A DNA stretch of 64,000 bases from Microbulbifer sp. MKSA007 (GTDB taxonomy: Bacteria; Pseudomonadota; Gammaproteobacteria; Pseudomonadales; Cellvibrionaceae): NCBI GenBank assembly GCA_032615215.1, contig CP128433.1, positions 827,501 to 891,500 of the forward strand, given 5' to 3'. Positions 18,359 through 26,060 of the stretch are shown piece by piece. The notes under the pieces were generated by a model, which saw nothing but the letters and a program-made list of their open reading frames with translations, had not been told where the DNA came from and searched no databases. The position numbers and the translations under genes were made by a program. Numbering within the stretch: position 1 is the first letter of the stretch; each line of letters starts with the position of its first letter.

Positions 18359-19222
18359 ATGATTCGTCGAAGTGCTCGGCCGTCTTCAAATTACTTGGTG
18401 GTTTCAAATTCCGTTGTGTGTGATCGCCGTATTTCATTCGCTGCTGGCGGCTTGCTGCTGCACTTGCTGTCGAAGCCGGATCATTGGGAGGTTTCACCTT
18501 CGGCACTGGCCAAAGAGGCTCAGGAGGGCAGGGACAAGATCTACAAGCTGCTGGGTGAGTTAATCGAAGCTGGTTATTGCCAGCGAATTACTCGGCGTGG
18601 TGAGCGGGGAAAAATAGTCGGTACAGACTATGAAATCTCGGACATGCCACGAAATGCTGATCCACTTCCTGAAAACCCGGATACGGATTTACCGGATACG
18701 GATTTACCGGATACGGATTTACCGGATACGGATTTACCGGATACGGATTTACCGGATACGGATTTACCGGATACGGATTTACCGGATACGGATTTACCAG
18801 ATACGGGTTTACCGTATCCGGATTTGCCGACACAAGAAAGTAAAGATACTAAGAAAGTAACCACTCTAGAAAATAACCAGAGAGAGAGCGGTCAGGGTGG
18901 TGCCCTTGCTGTCCGTCAGGAACCCGCCCCGCCATCGAAGCGTGGTACCCGCCTTCCCGATGATTGGCAGTTAACCCAAGAATTTTACGATGAGGCGGCC
19001 AAGACGCGGCCAGAGGTGATGCATCAGATCTGCGACATTGCGGCTAGCTTTGGTGATTACTGGAAATCTCAGTCGGGCAAGCAGGGAGTACGGCGTGATT
19101 GGTTGGCGGTGTGGCGCAACTGGGTGAGGCGCGAAAAGTTTATTCCACCGCAGCGAGTAGCGCCCCAGCAGCGAACACGGGACCGGCCAATCGGTGAAAT
19201 GCTGACAGACACTGGCTGGTAA
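18359..19222 (+). CDS. Phage replication initiator (lambda O-like, helix-turn-helix) with internal tandem repeats
   Basis: 287 residues. The N-terminal half (FAAGGLLLHLLSKPDHWEVS, then LAKEAQEGRDKIYKLLGELI and GYCQRI) is a winged helix of the type used by phage replication proteins. Residues 107-156 are a run of five-residue repeats (PDTDL, eight exact plus two altered). The C-terminus (KTRPEVMHQICDIAASFGDY, DWLAVWRNWVRR) resembles the part of O-like proteins that recruits helicase machinery. No separate helicase-loader gene is seen next to it. The 15-bp DNA repeats inside the gene may be the origin, as in lambda. Confidence 0.8.
   Translation: MIRRSARPSSNYLVVSNSVVCDRRISFAAGGLLLHLLSKPDHWEVSPSALAKEAQEGRDKIYKLLGELIEAGYCQRITRRGERGKIVGTDYEISDMPRNADPLPENPDTDLPDTDLPDTDLPDTDLPDTDLPDTDLPDTDLPDTDLPDTGLPYPDLPTQESKDTKKVTTLENNQRESGQGGALAVRQEPAPPSKRGTRLPDDWQLTQEFYDEAAKTRPEVMHQICDIAASFGDYWKSQSGKQGVRRDWLAVWRNWVRREKFIPPQRVAPQQRTRDRPIGEMLTDTGW
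18677..18826 (+). repeat. Tandem 15-bp repeats (8 exact + 2 altered) inside the O-like gene; candidate origin iterons
   Basis: The unit ccggatacggattta repeats head to tail from 18677 to 18796 without a single change. Two altered units follow (18797-18811 and 18812-18826). The period is a multiple of three, so the frame is kept. In lambda the replication origin is a set of iterons inside gene O; this has the same position. Confidence 0.85.
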
Positions 19223-19247
19223 ACACGGATTTTCAAGGAGCGATGCT

Positions 19248-19493
19248 ATGACCGTTGTGACTCTGACAGAAGCCAAAGAGCGAATTATGACTACCGTTGC
19301 GGGTAGACCCTTAGCGGTATTTCGCACGGATAACCCTCGCCAAGTGGATTTGGTGTTTGCCCATACGGTGGTGACTCAAAATAAAATTCGACAGGTGCAT
19401 GAGGATTATTTGGGGACTTTCCATCGGGATAATCTGCATGTGGCGAGGAAGGTTTTTCAGGAGCATTTCGATAGTTTTCAGCAGGCTGCGTGA
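19248..19493 (+). CDS. Small hypothetical phage protein
   Basis: 81 residues with a strong ribosome site (aaggagc). The sequence is mixed alpha/beta, with QVDLVFAHTVVTQNKIRQVH in the middle. No family recognised. It lies between the replication gene and the Q-like gene on the early rightward transcript. Confidence 0.68.
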   Translation: MTVVTLTEAKERIMTTVAGRPLAVFRTDNPRQVDLVFAHTVVTQNKIRQVHEDYLGTFHRDNLHVARKVFQEHFDSFQQAA

Positions 19494-19539
19494 TAGGGCG
19501 CGGTTGGTAAGTTAGTTGGTCGGGGAGAGGGTATTCGTA

Positions 19540-19926
19540 ATGTCAGAACTAGGTATTCGTGAGCTATTGTGGGAATGGGCTAGGGCATATCCTGAGAGGG
19601 CAGGGGATTCTGTGTCCTGGCCTCGTATGGCGGCATTTCACAAGGGGATGGTTTGTGAGGGGCAGGTGATACCCGCACTAATCAACTGGGATAGGGCAGA
19701 CAGGATGGATGCTGTGGTGCTGGCCTATTTGAATGCAATTGCTCGACGCCGGGACAAGGAGAAAGCGGAGTTGGAGGGGTTGGTTTTTTGGTTGAGATAT
19801 TATTACCGGTGGGAAATGCAGGACGTGTGTAAAAAGCTCGGTCAGGGTAAAACCTGGGTGGTGAATATGTGTCGAGTAATTGAGGGAACGATTGAGGCAT
19901 TTTATTTGGCGCGAGATGCTGCATAA
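19540..19926 (+). CDS. Q-like late antitermination regulator (DUF1133-like)
   Basis: 128 residues from the ATG at 19540. The pattern IRELLWEWARAYPERAGD, then DRMDAVVLAYLNAIARR, LRYYYRWEMQDVCKKLGQGK and a last helix matches small Q-like or DUF1133 phage proteins that allow late transcription. Its position just before a promoter-terminator pair and the lysis genes is the position of lambda Q. The exact family is inferred from pattern and context. Confidence 0.7.
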   Translation: MSELGIRELLWEWARAYPERAGDSVSWPRMAAFHKGMVCEGQVIPALINWDRADRMDAVVLAYLNAIARRRDKEKAELEGLVFWLRYYYRWEMQDVCKKLGQGKTWVVNMCRVIEGTIEAFYLARDAA

Positions 19927-19952
19927 CTGGGTTTTAATTCAGTAGGTGGGTG

Positions 19953-19982
19953 TTGACAGTGCGCACGTGCGCACACTAATAT
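19953..19982 (+). promoter_or_regulatory. Candidate late promoter with palindromic operator in the spacer
   Basis: TTGACA (19953-19958) and a -10-like CTAATA or TAATAT (19976-19982) are 17-18 bases apart. The spacer holds a perfect 16-bp palindrome, GTGCGCACGTGCGCAC (19959-19974). This fits a late promoter under direct repression or activation by a dimeric factor. Confidence 0.7.
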
Positions 19983-20030
19983 CTGCAACGCTGCCGAGTT
20001 TTGTGATTCGGCGAACAGAATACCCCCCAT

Positions 20031-20057
20031 AAACCGGCCCTTGAGCCGGTTTTTTTG
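20031..20057 (+). terminator. Intrinsic terminator before the lysis genes
   Basis: An 8-bp stem (20031-20038 with 20045-20052), 6-nt loop and eight T (20050-20057). Located between the late promoter and the first lysis gene, it resembles the tR' terminator that Q-type proteins overcome. Confidence 0.85.
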
Positions 20058-20084
20058 TGCCCGAAATCCGGGAGCTAAAACCTC

Positions 20085-20477
20085 ATGTTTGAATTAACGC
20101 GATTCGCCTATGGGCCAGATGCCACATTGGGGCGGCTGAGGGTGCGCGACTGTGTGTTTTATACGGTTGAGCGCCCTTGGTTGGGTAACCGCCCATTTGA
20201 GAGCTGTATCCCCGAGGGTATTTATTCTTGTGAGGCGTATAGCTCACAGCGATACCCCAATGTGTGGGAACTGCTGGAGGTTCCTGGGCGCTCAAAAATA
20301 TTAATCCACACGGCTAATTATTCCTCTGATGTTCAAGGCTGCATTGGTGTTGGCTCTGGTGTAGCTCCGGGTGGCTGGTGGGTGATGCAGTCACGGAAGG
20401 CAATGGGGCAATTGCGGGATATGTTGCCGCCTAACTTTCATCTGACAATTACGCACTATGTGCCGGAGTATCCGTGA
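20085..20477 (+). CDS. DUF5675 protein, probable lysis-cassette member
   Basis: 130 residues. The family pattern is clear: GRLRVRDCVFYTVERPWLGN, then SCIPEGIY, VPGRSKILIHTANYSSDVQG and CIGVG. DUF5675 proteins occur in phage lysis regions and in some effector loci; an enzymatic role in peptidoglycan has been suggested by context. The two holin genes follow directly. No other endolysin gene is visible nearby, so this is the best candidate for the cell-wall enzyme. Confidence 0.82.
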   Translation: MFELTRFAYGPDATLGRLRVRDCVFYTVERPWLGNRPFESCIPEGIYSCEAYSSQRYPNVWELLEVPGRSKILIHTANYSSDVQGCIGVGSGVAPGGWWVMQSRKAMGQLRDMLPPNFHLTITHYVPEYP

Positions 20478-20833
20478 TGGGTATTTTGTCTGGAGTTAAG
20501 AGTTTATTTGCTGGCCCCGAGTCGGCAAGCAAAGTGCTGGATGCCACTGTGAATACTGTGGATGCGGTGTGGTTTACCAATGAGGAAAAATCCCGTTGGT
20601 ATCTCAAATACCTGGAAGCCACGCAACCACAGAACCGGGCGCGAAGATTAATTGCCTTTCTGGTGACATTGGTTTGGGCGTTGCTGGTTTTATTTATTGC
20701 GGCGGCCATGGCTTTCAAGGCGCCTTTTGTTGGGGACCTAAAGGGCCTGCTGGTTGATGTGGTTGTGCAGCCTTACAGCATCATCATCGGTTTCTATTTT
20801 GTGAAGTCGTGGGTGAGTGAAGTTAAGCGGTGA
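20477..20833 (+). CDS. Holin of the three-transmembrane type
   Basis: 118 residues. The N-terminus is soluble (ESASKVLDATVNTVDAVWFT and a charged helix). Two or three hydrophobic segments lie at about 55-75 and 85-110, and the end is basic. This is the 3TM-holin layout. The ATG overlaps the preceding stop codon (TGATG). It should form the inner-membrane lesion in lysis. Confidence 0.82.
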   Translation: MGILSGVKSLFAGPESASKVLDATVNTVDAVWFTNEEKSRWYLKYLEATQPQNRARRLIAFLVTLVWALLVLFIAAAMAFKAPFVGDLKGLLVDVVVQPYSIIIGFYFVKSWVSEVKR

Positions 20834-21057
20834 ACACTGTAGCTCAAGAGGCAGCGAGGGAAGCCATGGTTCAAAAGGTCGCCAGTGCAACTACAACGGT
20901 TGCTGCGGGTACTGCGGTTTTCGGTGGATATGCAGCGCAGGAGTTATTGGCGGTAGGTGGTTTCTTAATTGCTTTGGGTGGGTTCATTGTTAATTGGTAT
21001 TACAACCACAAGCGTTTGAAGCTGCAGGAGCAGCAGGGCGGGGACGATGGACGTTAG
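20830..21057 (+). CDS. Second small holin-like protein
   Basis: 75 residues from a GTG overlapping the preceding stop. Two hydrophobic stretches (about 22-38 and 40-58), with a basic tail (YYNHKRLKLQEQQ). This resembles class II holins (HP1-type). Two adjacent holin-type genes often act as holin and antiholin; which is which cannot be told. Confidence 0.75.
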   Translation: MNTVAQEAAREAMVQKVASATTTVAAGTAVFGGYAAQELLAVGGFLIALGGFIVNWYYNHKRLKLQEQQGGDDGR

Positions 21058-21781
21058 TGTAAAGCTGGATACTTCAAAGTTTGAACGGGCGACTGCTGAA
21101 ATTAAAAAGCAGCTGCCCTATGCCAGTTCGGTTGCGCTGAACAATGTGGCGTTTCGTATACGGGGGGAGGAGCGTGCAGCCATTGGGCGCATCTTTGCCA
21201 ATCCGGCGAACCTAACCCTGAACTCTGTACTGGTGAAGAAAGCCACTAAGCGCTCAGGTGTGGCGAAAGTCTTTATTCGTGATCAGGCCCCGAACGGCAC
21301 TGCACCTAGTGAGTATCTCGCGCCCTCGGTGATTGATGAGAACCGGGCTGACAAACGCTTTGAGCGAGCGCTTCGACATGCTGGCTTATTACCTCGCGGT
21401 ATGTATGTCGTGCATGGGAAGGAAGCCAAATTAAATAAGCATGGCAACATTTCGGTTGGGATTTACAAAAGGATTTTGGCAGAGCTGCGTGCTAACTCCG
21501 GCGCTAAAAAGAGCGGAGCTGATGGTGTGCAGGGCACCAAGTCTAAATATTTTGTCGGAAAAGTTAACGGGAAGCGGAATAAGCAGTGGTATGGGGTGTG
21601 GAAGAGGGCTGGTGGTAAGCGTAACCCAACCGCTAAACCCATTCTTATTTTCCTTAAAGGCAGGCCGAACTACCGCCAGCGTTTCCCCTTTGCTCGAATT
21701 GCTCAGGGTTTAGCGCAGCGGTACCTGCCGATAGAGCTTGATAAGGCAATGGATCATGCAATCAAGACTTCAAAGCGTTGA
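21047..21781 (+). CDS. Putative virion morphogenesis or tail-completion protein
   Basis: 244 residues, strongly basic. It overlaps the holin gene by 11 bases. The start (VSVKLDTSKFERATAEIKKQ and onward) resembles minor tail or head-completion proteins of the HK97 gp10 type, but it is longer than those. Position before the terminase genes is unusual for such a role. Assignment is tentative. Confidence 0.5.
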   Translation: MDVSVKLDTSKFERATAEIKKQLPYASSVALNNVAFRIRGEERAAIGRIFANPANLTLNSVLVKKATKRSGVAKVFIRDQAPNGTAPSEYLAPSVIDENRADKRFERALRHAGLLPRGMYVVHGKEAKLNKHGNISVGIYKRILAELRANSGAKKSGADGVQGTKSKYFVGKVNGKRNKQWYGVWKRAGGKRNPTAKPILIFLKGRPNYRQRFPFARIAQGLAQRYLPIELDKAMDHAIKTSKR

Positions 21782-21869
21782 TGAATGGGTCCTCCTGGGC
21801 GACCCAAAACACGAGCAATTCGGGCGCGTGTTTTTAACAGCTATCTGAAATTTCCTAGGGGGTTATACC

Positions 21870-22391
21870 TTGGCTGACAACCCATCACTTAATGATCAGG
21901 CCACTCAGTCGGGGTTCGCTCGGCTGGTGGGAACTTCTCAACCGGCAATTGCTAAGCATGTGCAGGCTGGGGTGTTGCCGCAAGGCTCTACTTACAGCGT
22001 GTGGCTACAAGTTTATTGTGAGCGGCTGCGTACTGAAGCTGCTGGCCGTCAGGCTAATGAAGCTCGCAATCAAAAAGATTTGGCTGATGCAGATAAGGCT
22101 AGGATGAGCGCGGAGAAAATTAGACGCGAATTATACCGAGAGGATCAATTAATAGTTGATGTTGAGTCTGTACGTAAGGTGATGGTGGAGTGGTCCACCA
22201 TTGGTAAGAATGAATTTTTAGGAGCGGTAGAAAGCATCCTTATTGCTATCGAAAGTCAGCATGCCATTACCGTCGATCGAGAACCCTTACAGCCTAGTAT
22301 TGACGCTGCCCTCAGAGCTATTGGTAGTTACGAGATCGAATCTCTCGCGCCTAGTGAAGGAGGTGCGGGAAACCTGGATACCGCAGCCTAA
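21870..22391 (+). CDS. Terminase small subunit (Nu1-like)
   Basis: 173 residues from a TTG start with aggggg upstream. The N-terminal helix-turn-helix (TQSGFARLVGTSQPAIAKHV) is the Nu1 DNA-binding domain, followed by the long linker helix typical of lambda Nu1. It recognises the packaging site and brings in the large subunit, whose gene overlaps it. Confidence 0.87.
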   Translation: MADNPSLNDQATQSGFARLVGTSQPAIAKHVQAGVLPQGSTYSVWLQVYCERLRTEAAGRQANEARNQKDLADADKARMSAEKIRRELYREDQLIVDVESVRKVMVEWSTIGKNEFLGAVESILIAIESQHAITVDREPLQPSIDAALRAIGSYEIESLAPSEGGAGNLDTAA

Positions 22392-24354
22392 AGTCCCGCT
22401 GATTGAGTGGTTGCCGGAAAATATCAAACTGCCGTCTGAGGATAGCGATAACGCGGGCTATTACCGCAACGATTATGTGCCTTATTTCTGGGGTGTGATG
22501 CACGCGCTGGATAATCCTGTGTCGTGGATGGTGGTGATGCAAAAGGCCGCGCAGATCGGCTGGACGGTTCTGCTGGCTACCGATATCTGCAAGGTTGCCG
22601 CTACTGAGCCCGCCCGCATCCTGATGCTGTTTCCCAAGGATGAAAAGGGCCGGCTGTTTATGGATGAAAAGCTGGTGCCGATTATCGAAGGCTCACCAGC
22701 AGTGAATCGGGTGATCGATGTCACCACCAGCCGCAAAGGCGGCAGCCGTTCAACACGGAAAAAATTTCCCGGTGGTGAGGTGCGCACCATTGGTTCCAAC
22801 TCCATTTCCAATGTGAAATCTACTTCAGCCCGTCGGGGCTATGTGGAGGAGCCTGACGATACCAACAAAGATGTTGGTGATCAGGGCGATTCTATTCGCC
22901 ACCTGCGCGAACGCCTCAAGCGTATGCGCAATAAAAAGTTAATTATCGGCGGCACCCCAGCGGTTGCCGATCTCTCCCAGGTGGAGCACTACACCAAGCT
23001 CGGCACCATGCGCGTGCTGCCGATTACCTGTCACGACTGCGGTGAGTCCCATGTACTGGACTGGGAAAACGTCAGTTGGTTAGAGAAAGAGGGCGGCACA
23101 CCGCACCCGGTATTCGGCCTGCACCAGCCAGAAAGCGCAGTGTATGGCTGCCCGCACTGCGGCAGCGAATGGGATGACTACCGCCGCCAAGCCAATATTC
23201 TGCAGACCTGTAAAACTGCTCTGGAAAATGGCGATGACTTTGCCGGCTGGGTAAAAACTCAATGCGGCGAGGATTATTCTGAGGACGAAATCGAACCGAT
23301 AGAAACCTTTATGGAGCTATCGGAGCTTTATGTGTGTATCCCCGGTACCGGCCTTGCCGATGTAGTGCGGGATTTTCTTGAAGCGGAGCACGAAGCGAAA
23401 AGCGGTGATGAATCCGCCCGCATTGTTTTCCAGAACAACAAACTGGGCCGGCCCTATCAGTACGCCGCCAGTCGTTTGCTTGACCATGAAAAGCTGCAAG
23501 AGGCCGCCGAGGATTACCCGGAGTTAGTGTGCCCTGCTGGTGGCCTGCTGGTAACGGTTGGCATCGATGTTCAGCACGACCGACTCGCAATCACCATTCG
23601 CGCCTTTGGCCGCAATGAAGAATCCTGGCAGATGTACTGGGGCGAGATCGATGGCGATACCGCCGATAAAAAAGATGATTGCTGGTCAGCTCTGGATAAG
23701 CTGGTGTTCCAAAGTTTTGAGCACGAGCGCTTCGGCGAAATTCGCGCAGCGGCAGTGAGTATCGATTCCGGCGATGGTGGCACCAGCAATGCGGTTTATC
23801 ACTGGGTGCGAACTCGCGATAAAAAATATCGCGGTGTGCTGGTGATGGCCATCAAGGGCGACAGTAAAGACTTCGGCACCAAGGAAATCTTTAACCAGCC
23901 CCGGCAGGTGGATTTTAACAACCCCAAGCGCCGCACCAAGGCAGACCGCTTTGGGGTAAAGGTATATATGGTTGGCACCCATAAAGCCAAAGACCTGATG
24001 GCCAAGCGGCTTCTCGGCACCAGTGCCTATATGCACAGCTGCAAGCATGTGCGGCAGGATTACTGGGAGCAGGTGACTGCTGAAGTCAAAGCCCCCAGCA
24101 AGAAAAATAAAGGCCGGGAAACCTGGCAGCCACGCCCAGGCCGGCCCAATGAAGGCACCGATACCGAGGTCTACGCCCTGCACGCCGCCCACGCCATGGG
24201 CATGCACAAATACAACGAGAAAAAATGGTCCACCATCGAATCGCGCCTGGGCCAGCGCACGCTATTTAGCGAGCCTCAACAAACTACCGAACAGCCCATC
24301 GTTAAAAAACCAAGGCAGCCCGCGCAGCCAGCCGGCTCTCTACTGGATAGTTAA
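22354..24354 (+). CDS. Terminase large subunit (lambda gpA family)
   Basis: About 666 residues if the GTG at 22354 is used. Starts further upstream (ATG 22261 or TTG 22243) are also open. The ATPase segment VMQKAAQIGWTVLLATD is the gpA-type Walker A, with RILMLFPKDE after it. Two zinc-type pairs follow (CHDC and CPHC). The nuclease domain begins with TVGIDVQHDRLAI, giving the metal-binding aspartate. The protein packages concatemer DNA and cuts cos-type ends. The start was chosen because gpA homologues begin shortly before the R-x-x-W-x-P-x-P segment. Confidence 0.93.
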   Translation: MKEVRETWIPQPKVPLIEWLPENIKLPSEDSDNAGYYRNDYVPYFWGVMHALDNPVSWMVVMQKAAQIGWTVLLATDICKVAATEPARILMLFPKDEKGRLFMDEKLVPIIEGSPAVNRVIDVTTSRKGGSRSTRKKFPGGEVRTIGSNSISNVKSTSARRGYVEEPDDTNKDVGDQGDSIRHLRERLKRMRNKKLIIGGTPAVADLSQVEHYTKLGTMRVLPITCHDCGESHVLDWENVSWLEKEGGTPHPVFGLHQPESAVYGCPHCGSEWDDYRRQANILQTCKTALENGDDFAGWVKTQCGEDYSEDEIEPIETFMELSELYVCIPGTGLADVVRDFLEAEHEAKSGDESARIVFQNNKLGRPYQYAASRLLDHEKLQEAAEDYPELVCPAGGLLVTVGIDVQHDRLAITIRAFGRNEESWQMYWGEIDGDTADKKDDCWSALDKLVFQSFEHERFGEIRAAAVSIDSGDGGTSNAVYHWVRTRDKKYRGVLVMAIKGDSKDFGTKEIFNQPRQVDFNNPKRRTKADRFGVKVYMVGTHKAKDLMAKRLLGTSAYMHSCKHVRQDYWEQVTAEVKAPSKKNKGRETWQPRPGRPNEGTDTEVYALHAAHAMGMHKYNEKKWSTIESRLGQRTLFSEPQQTTEQPIVKKPRQPAQPAGSLLDS

Positions 24355-24570
24355 ATGTCTAAAACTGCACAAGAGATGGTCGACCTCTATATCGAGGCCG
24401 AGGTAGACGTGCTCGCCGGTAAAACCACGGTCATTAACGGCCGCCAATTTACCGCCGAGAACCTGCAGGAAATCCGCGCGGGCCGTCAGGAGTGGGAGCG
24501 CCGCGCAACCGCAGAAACCTTAAAGGCCGCCGGCAAACGCCCTGGGCCCGCCTACGCGAATTTTAATTAA
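24355..24570 (+). CDS. gpW-like head-tail connector
   Basis: 71 residues. MVDLYIEAEVDVLAGKTTVI, then NGRQFTAENLQEIRAGRQEW, is the gpW family pattern. In lambda, gpW joins the portal to FII after packaging. It directly follows the terminase and its stop overlaps the portal start codon. Confidence 0.87.
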   Translation: MSKTAQEMVDLYIEAEVDVLAGKTTVINGRQFTAENLQEIRAGRQEWERRATAETLKAAGKRPGPAYANFN

Positions 24571-26051
24571 TGAATAAATTAGATTCTGTCATCGGGTTTT
24601 TTGCACCCGAGGCTGCCTTGCGCCGTGTACAAGCTCGGCGTGCCCTGGAGATCGCCGCCGCCTATGAAGCCGCGCGCCCCAGTCGCCTGCGTAAAAACCC
24701 CGGTGATAACCGCAGCGGCGACCTGGTGCTGGAAGGCAGTGTGGAAACCCTGCGCGGCCAAGCCCGGCACCTGGAGCAAAACCACGACTTTGCCTTTGGC
24801 ATTCTCACCACCTTGGTCAACAACATCGTCGGCCCACGCGGCATCGATGTGGAGTTCCAACCCAAAACCTGGGATGGCGATATCCACGATGGTTTTGCCA
24901 GCCAAATGAATGACGCTCACAAGGAATGGGCGCGGCGCCCGGAATGCACCCGGCAGTTCAGCTGGGGCAAAGCCCAGCGGCTTTTGTGCAATACCTGGCT
25001 GCGCGATGGTGAAACTTTAATGCGGCACTTGCAGGGCACAGTGCCCGGCTTAAAACACCGCACCCCGGTGCCTTACACCATCGAATGCCTGGAACCGGAT
25101 TTCCTGCCGGTGGATTACAACGATCCCAGCAAGCGTATTGTGCAAGGCATTCAAAAATCCGCCTGGGGTGAGCCTGCGGGCTTTTGGTTGTACGACGAAC
25201 ACCCCGGAGCCTCATTTAACTGGCGTATGAAGCGCAGGCTTCACAGCGCCGACAATATCGAGCACCTCAAATTTGTGCGCAGGCTGCACCAAACCCGAGG
25301 GGTTTCCATTTTTGCAGCGGTAATGAATCGCCTTACCGATATTAAAGACTATGAAGAAAACGAACGCGTTGCCGCCAAGATTGCTTCAGCCATGGTGGGC
25401 TTTATCCAAAAGGGCAGTCCAGATGATTACTCGCAGAACGACGTTGATGATGAAGGAAATCGCACCTTGGATATTCGCGCTGGTGCTATCTACGACGATT
25501 TACGCCCTGGGGAATCAGTCGGCACCATTCAAAGCAATCGCCCCAGCGGTCTGCTAACGCCATTTTTAGAAACCATGCAGCGCATGACTGCCGCCGGCAC
25601 CATGGCCAGCTTTAGCAGCATCAGCAAAAACTACAACGGGACTTATAGTTCGCAACGCCAGGAACTGGTGGAGCAGTGGGGAAACTACGAAACCCTCAGC
25701 CTGGAATTCTGTGAGGAAATTGTAGAGCCGGCCACCCGCCGCTGGGTGCAAATGGCTTTACTAGCGGATGCCTTCAAAGTGCCGAGTGATGTCGATCCGT
25801 CAACGCTGATGCACGTCGATTTTATTACCCCGGTGATGCCCTGGATTAATCCGGTTCATGAAGCCAGCGCCGATGAAACCCTGCTGGAAAATGTATTGGC
25901 CAGCCCACAGCAGACCATCCGCCGCCGAGGCAAAAAGCCGGACGATGTGATTAAGCAAACCGCTGCCTGGCAGCGAAAGCTTAAAGAAAACGACATTACC
26001 ACCCCAAGCAAACGCGAAGCCGTACCCGCGCAAGAAACTGAATCTGAATAG
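24570..26051 (+). CDS. Portal protein (lambda gpB family)
   Basis: 493 residues. Family blocks visible: LRKNPGDNRSGDLVLEGSVE, the HDFAFGILTTLVNNIVGPRG segment and YSSQRQELVEQWGNYE near residue 355. It forms the dodecameric ring at one capsid vertex through which DNA enters. Upstream overlap with gpW (TAATG), downstream the protease-capsid gene after 9 bases. Confidence 0.95.
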   Translation: MNKLDSVIGFFAPEAALRRVQARRALEIAAAYEAARPSRLRKNPGDNRSGDLVLEGSVETLRGQARHLEQNHDFAFGILTTLVNNIVGPRGIDVEFQPKTWDGDIHDGFASQMNDAHKEWARRPECTRQFSWGKAQRLLCNTWLRDGETLMRHLQGTVPGLKHRTPVPYTIECLEPDFLPVDYNDPSKRIVQGIQKSAWGEPAGFWLYDEHPGASFNWRMKRRLHSADNIEHLKFVRRLHQTRGVSIFAAVMNRLTDIKDYEENERVAAKIASAMVGFIQKGSPDDYSQNDVDDEGNRTLDIRAGAIYDDLRPGESVGTIQSNRPSGLLTPFLETMQRMTAAGTMASFSSISKNYNGTYSSQRQELVEQWGNYETLSLEFCEEIVEPATRRWVQMALLADAFKVPSDVDPSTLMHVDFITPVMPWINPVHEASADETLLENVLASPQQTIRRRGKKPDDVIKQTAAWQRKLKENDITTPSKREAVPAQETESE

Positions 26052-26060
26052 GAGGCAGCT

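Noticed and set aside
18588..18864. Repeat-coding frames on both strands over the 15-bp repeats, and a CRISPR-like look
   Set aside because: The repeats are contiguous without spacers and lie in the O-like gene frame; other frames are side effects of the 15-bp period.
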